Assembly (NCBI GenBank): GCA_047605765.1
Contig: JASGFB010000007.1
Location: 1-64,000 of the forward strand
DNA: 64,000 nt
Source of the DNA: JBGVSA01 sp047605765
GTDB taxonomy: Bacteria > Pseudomonadota > Gammaproteobacteria > Burkholderiales > Rhodocyclaceae
Direction: 5' to 3'
A program made the position numbers and the translations under genes. The notes under the pieces are model-generated. The model was not told where the DNA came from and searched no databases. It saw nothing but the letters and a program-made list of their open reading frames with translations. This document shows, piece after piece, positions 62,658-64,000 of the stretch. Position 1 is the first letter of the stretch. Each line of letters opens with the position of its first letter.

Positions 62658-64000
62658 TCAGCACTGGAAGCGCGACACCACCACATTGAGCTGGCTCGCC
62701 ACGCGCTCGAGTTCCATCGTGGCCTGCGCGGTTTCGTCCATGCCCTGAGTGGTTGCTTCCACCATGCGGGCGATCTGGTCGACCTGCTGGGCCAGGCTGG
62801 TGCTGGCCGAACTCTGTTCGCGGGTGGAATTGGCCACGTCAGCCACCAGGTTGGTGGCGCGCGTGGCGCCTTCGGCGATCTGGCGCAGCAACTGGGCGGA
62901 TTCCTCGGCCGAGGCCACGCTCTTGCTGACGTGTGACGAGGCCGTCCCCATGGCGCCGACGGCGCCCTCGGTTTCGTTCTGGATGGCGCTCAGCGTCGAT
63001 TCGATTTCGACCGTGGCTGACGCGGTACGCTCGGCCAGTTTGCGCACCTCGTCGGCGACCACGGCGAAACCACGGCCGGTTTCGCCGGCGCGGGCCGCTT
63101 CGATCGCGGCGTTGAGCGCCAGCAGATTGGTCTGCGAGGCGATTTCCTTGATCGACGCAGTGATGGCACTGACTTCGCTGGCGCGGCGGCTCAGGCTCTG
63201 GATGCGGCCGCTGGCGTCGGCCACGGCGCCCGACAGCTCGCGCATCTGGGCCGTCGACTCGGTTACCTGGGCTTCGCCGTCCTGCGCACGCGAGGCGGCT
63301 TCACGGGCGTGCAGCTCGGTCTGGCCGGCGTGGTCGGAGATATGCGTCACGCTTACCGTCAGTTCTTCCATGGCGGCGGCCATGGCTTGGGTGGAGTCGG
63401 ACTGTTGGTGTGCGCTGTCGGCGACGTTGGACGAGGTCGCGCTGATCTCTTGCGAGGCGGCGCTGATGCGGTCGGCGCCGGCGGTGATTTCCGTCAGCAC
63501 GCCACGCAGCTTGGTGATCAACTGGCCCAGTTCGTCGAGCATGCTGCCCGGCGTGCTGGAGTGCACCTGGGCGCGCAGATCGCCTTCGGCCACCTGTTTC
63601 ATGATTGCCACCGCGTAGGCCGGCTCGCCGCCCACCTGGCGCAGCACCGAACGGCCGATGGCGAAGATCAGGCCGAAAATCACCAGCGACAGCGCCAGCA
63701 CAATCGAGAAGTTGGTCAGCAGATCCTTGCGGAAGGCCGCTTCGACGTCATCCACATACATGCCGGTGCCGACGATCCAGCCCCAGGCGGGGACTTCCTG
63801 AGCGTACGACACCTTGGGCTGCGGCACGGTGCCGCCCAGCTTGGGGAAGTTGTAATCGACAAACGTGCCGCCGGCCTGCGCCGCCTTGATCAGATTGGCC
63901 ACGTAGGGCACCCCGTTGGGGTCCTTGGCATCGATCATCTGCGTGCCTTCGCGTTGCGGCTGCGGCGGCAGCAGCACGTTATGGCCGTCGGTGGTGAAAA
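62658..64000 (-). CDS. Methyl-accepting chemotaxis protein (sCache_2 type), N-terminus beyond the window
   Basis: Partial chemoreceptor, at least 447 residues. The visible part starts inside a periplasmic single-Cache sensor (FTTDGHNVLLPPQPQREG, then AWGWIVGTGMYVDDVEAAF), continues with a transmembrane helix (FSIVLALSLVIFGLIFAIG), a HAMP-like segment and the cytoplasmic signalling domain with TNLLALNAAIEAARAGETGR. The terminal residues VVSRFQC lack a CheR-docking pentapeptide. The gene runs on beyond base 64000, so start and first membrane helix are missing. Confidence 0.93.
   Translation of the reverse strand, partial: FTTDGHNVLLPPQPQREGTQMIDAKDPNGVPYVANLIKAAQAGGTFVDYNFPKLGGTVPQPKVSYAQEVPAWGWIVGTGMYVDDVEAAFRKDLLTNFSIVLALSLVIFGLIFAIGRSVLRQVGGEPAYAVAIMKQVAEGDLRAQVHSSTPGSMLDELGQLITKLRGVLTEITAGADRISAASQEISATSSNVADSAHQQSDSTQAMAAAMEELTVSVTHISDHAGQTELHAREAASRAQDGEAQVTESTAQMRELSGAVADASGRIQSLSRRASEVSAITASIKEIASQTNLLALNAAIEAARAGETGRGFAVVADEVRKLAERTASATVEIESTLSAIQNETEGAVGAMGTASSHVSKSVASAEESAQLLRQIAEGATRATNLVADVANSTREQSSASTSLAQQVDQIARMVEATTQGMDETAQATMELERVASQLNVVVSRFQC

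Overview
The window is about 64 kb of GC-rich (roughly 63-65% by eye) chromosomal DNA. Its gene orders are typical of Betaproteobacteria: surE-pcm-nlpD-rpoS; mlaFEDACB followed by an ABC-2 exporter pair, bolA, murA, hisG and hisD; panB, deoxynucleoside kinase, folK, pcnB, HAD phosphatase, hda and PerM divergent from purM; and rsgA-M48 peptidase divergent from orn. The class is well supported. The order (Burkholderiales or Neisseriales-like) cannot be decided from these data. No rRNA, tRNA, CRISPR array, transposon, prophage or plasmid gene was found, so this looks like core chromosome with a few accessory insertions.

Layout. 0.3-3.7 kb: stress/stationary-phase block (surE, pcm, nlpD, rpoS). 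3.7-4.7 kb: orphan ExeA-like ATPase. 4.8-13.9 kb: one long, tightly packed transcription unit covering outer-membrane lipid asymmetry (Mla), an ABC-2 exporter, a BolA protein, MurA and the first and last enzymes of histidine synthesis, closed by a strong terminator. 14-18.1 kb: orphan peptide-ABC ATPase pair and leuA, the latter behind a leucine-rich leader peptide and competing RNA hairpins. 18.2-23.3 kb: fatty-acid desaturase, guanidinium exporter under a guanidine-II (mini-ykkC) riboswitch, an RquA-like rhodoquinone enzyme, ferredoxin-NADP reductase and an unusual soluble chemoreceptor. 23.3-32.3 kb: pantothenate, folate and nucleotide salvage, RNA polyadenylation, Hda, purM and a secreted hydrolase. 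32.6-35.8 kb: a three-gene Anbu (proteasome-like) cluster. 35.9-47.6 kb: rsgA, Ste24-type protease, orn, a transglutaminase/TPR exported protein pair, a purine permease and small envelope proteins. 47.9-64 kb: cold-shock protein, IF-1, SelO, a LysR/amidohydrolase/SotB locus with a perfect palindromic operator, a poly-Ser lipoprotein, EttA, a giant cytoplasmic TPR protein with an embedded C39-like peptidase, and a truncated chemoreceptor.

The most interesting points are (1) the 1649-residue TPR/C39 fusion at 57.6-62.6 kb, (2) the Anbu cluster without its usual transglutaminase, (3) the leuA leader region, (4) the guanidine-II riboswitch with its exporter, and (5) the RquA-like enzyme, which would imply rhodoquinone-based anaerobic respiration. 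All functional calls come from reading motifs and gene order; no database search was run.
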